The notes below the pieces were generated by a model that was not told the DNA's origin, ran no database searches, and saw only the letters and a program-made list of their open reading frames with translations. Both the position numbers and the translations under genes were made by a program. A stretch of DNA of 12,569 bases from an uncultured Lachnospiraceae bacterium (GTDB lineage: Bacteria; Bacillota; Clostridia; Lachnospirales; Lachnospiraceae). The first letter of the stretch is position 1, and each line of letters starts with the position of its first letter. Of the stretch, positions 12,514 to 12,569 are shown piece after piece. The stretch covers positions 1-12,569 of the forward strand of contig CAJUJR010000082.1 of the NCBI GenBank assembly GCA_910586605.1, read 5' to 3'.

Positions 12514-12569
12514 ATTTTGTCTTGCTTACATTCTGACAAAAATTATAGAAGACATTCCTTCCTGGGCAA
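12514..12569. other. Window-end intergenic tail
   Basis: Contains a 7-bp inverted repeat TTTTGTC/GACAAAA (12515-12521, 12535-12541). On the minus strand, TTGCCC (12569-12564), 16 bases, TATAAT (12547-12542) would make a fair promoter reading leftward through the repeat. No gene is visible; the promoter call is weak because the window ends inside it. Confidence 0.3.

Noticed and set aside
1..12569. CRISPR array, tRNA, rRNA, phage or transposase genes
   Set aside because: No regularly spaced direct repeats, no cloverleaf or rRNA-like sequence, and no reading frame resembling transposase, integrase or phage proteins was seen on either strand.

Overview
The window looks like chromosome from a low-to-moderate-GC, anaerobic, gut-type member of the Clostridia, most likely the Lachnospiraceae (Blautia-like). 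This rests on gene content (an [FeFe]-hydrogenase-like sensor, an AGCS amino-acid symporter, a zinc-ribbon membrane protein, a Thermotoga/archaeal-type adenosylhomocysteinase), strong AGGAGG-type ribosome binding sites, AT-rich promoters and short compact intergenic regions. The genus is an inference from style; no marker gene is present.

Layout, left to right. Bases 1-124 are a dispersed repeat. At 301-2085 (+) lies a DesK/LiaS-type histidine kinase and its NarL/LuxR-family response regulator; a near-perfect inverted repeat overlaps the predicted kinase promoter. Converging on it at 2144-4102 (-) is a soluble fusion of two ferredoxin clusters, an [FeFe]-hydrogenase H-domain, an extra FeS domain and a chemoreceptor signalling domain. 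At 4451-5150 (+) are a tiny Ser/Asn/Thr-rich protein and a single-domain rhodanese. A gene-free stretch (5151-5494) holds a MITE-like 191-bp element with perfect 14-bp terminal inverted repeats and a strong leader hairpin. At 5495-8194 (+) are an AGCS Na+/amino-acid symporter with an unusual insertion of about 100 residues and an AEC-family permease, probably one operon ending in a shared terminator hairpin. At 8229-12262 (-) are, in transcription order, a zinc-ribbon membrane protein, ahcY, and a two-TM protein built on a 17-residue repeat. Bases 12390-12513 are a second copy of the left-end repeat in inverted orientation.

How the genes may work together: the symporter and permease suggest amino-acid and organic-acid import or exchange. 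AhcY recycles S-adenosylhomocysteine. The hydrogenase-like chemoreceptor is best read as a cytoplasmic redox/H2 sensor rather than a catalyst, because the proton-relay cysteine before the first H-cluster ligand is replaced by proline. No CheA/CheW, hydrogenase maturase or catalytic hydrogenase is present, so partners must lie elsewhere. There is no rRNA, tRNA, CRISPR array, transposase or phage gene. The strongest unexplained signals are the 124-bp inverted repeats bracketing the cluster and their shared GTTACTATTCAC core (four copies in the window), the hydrogenase-chemoreceptor fusion, the 17-residue-repeat membrane protein, the symporter insertion with its hairpin leader, and the Ser/Asn-rich mini-protein.
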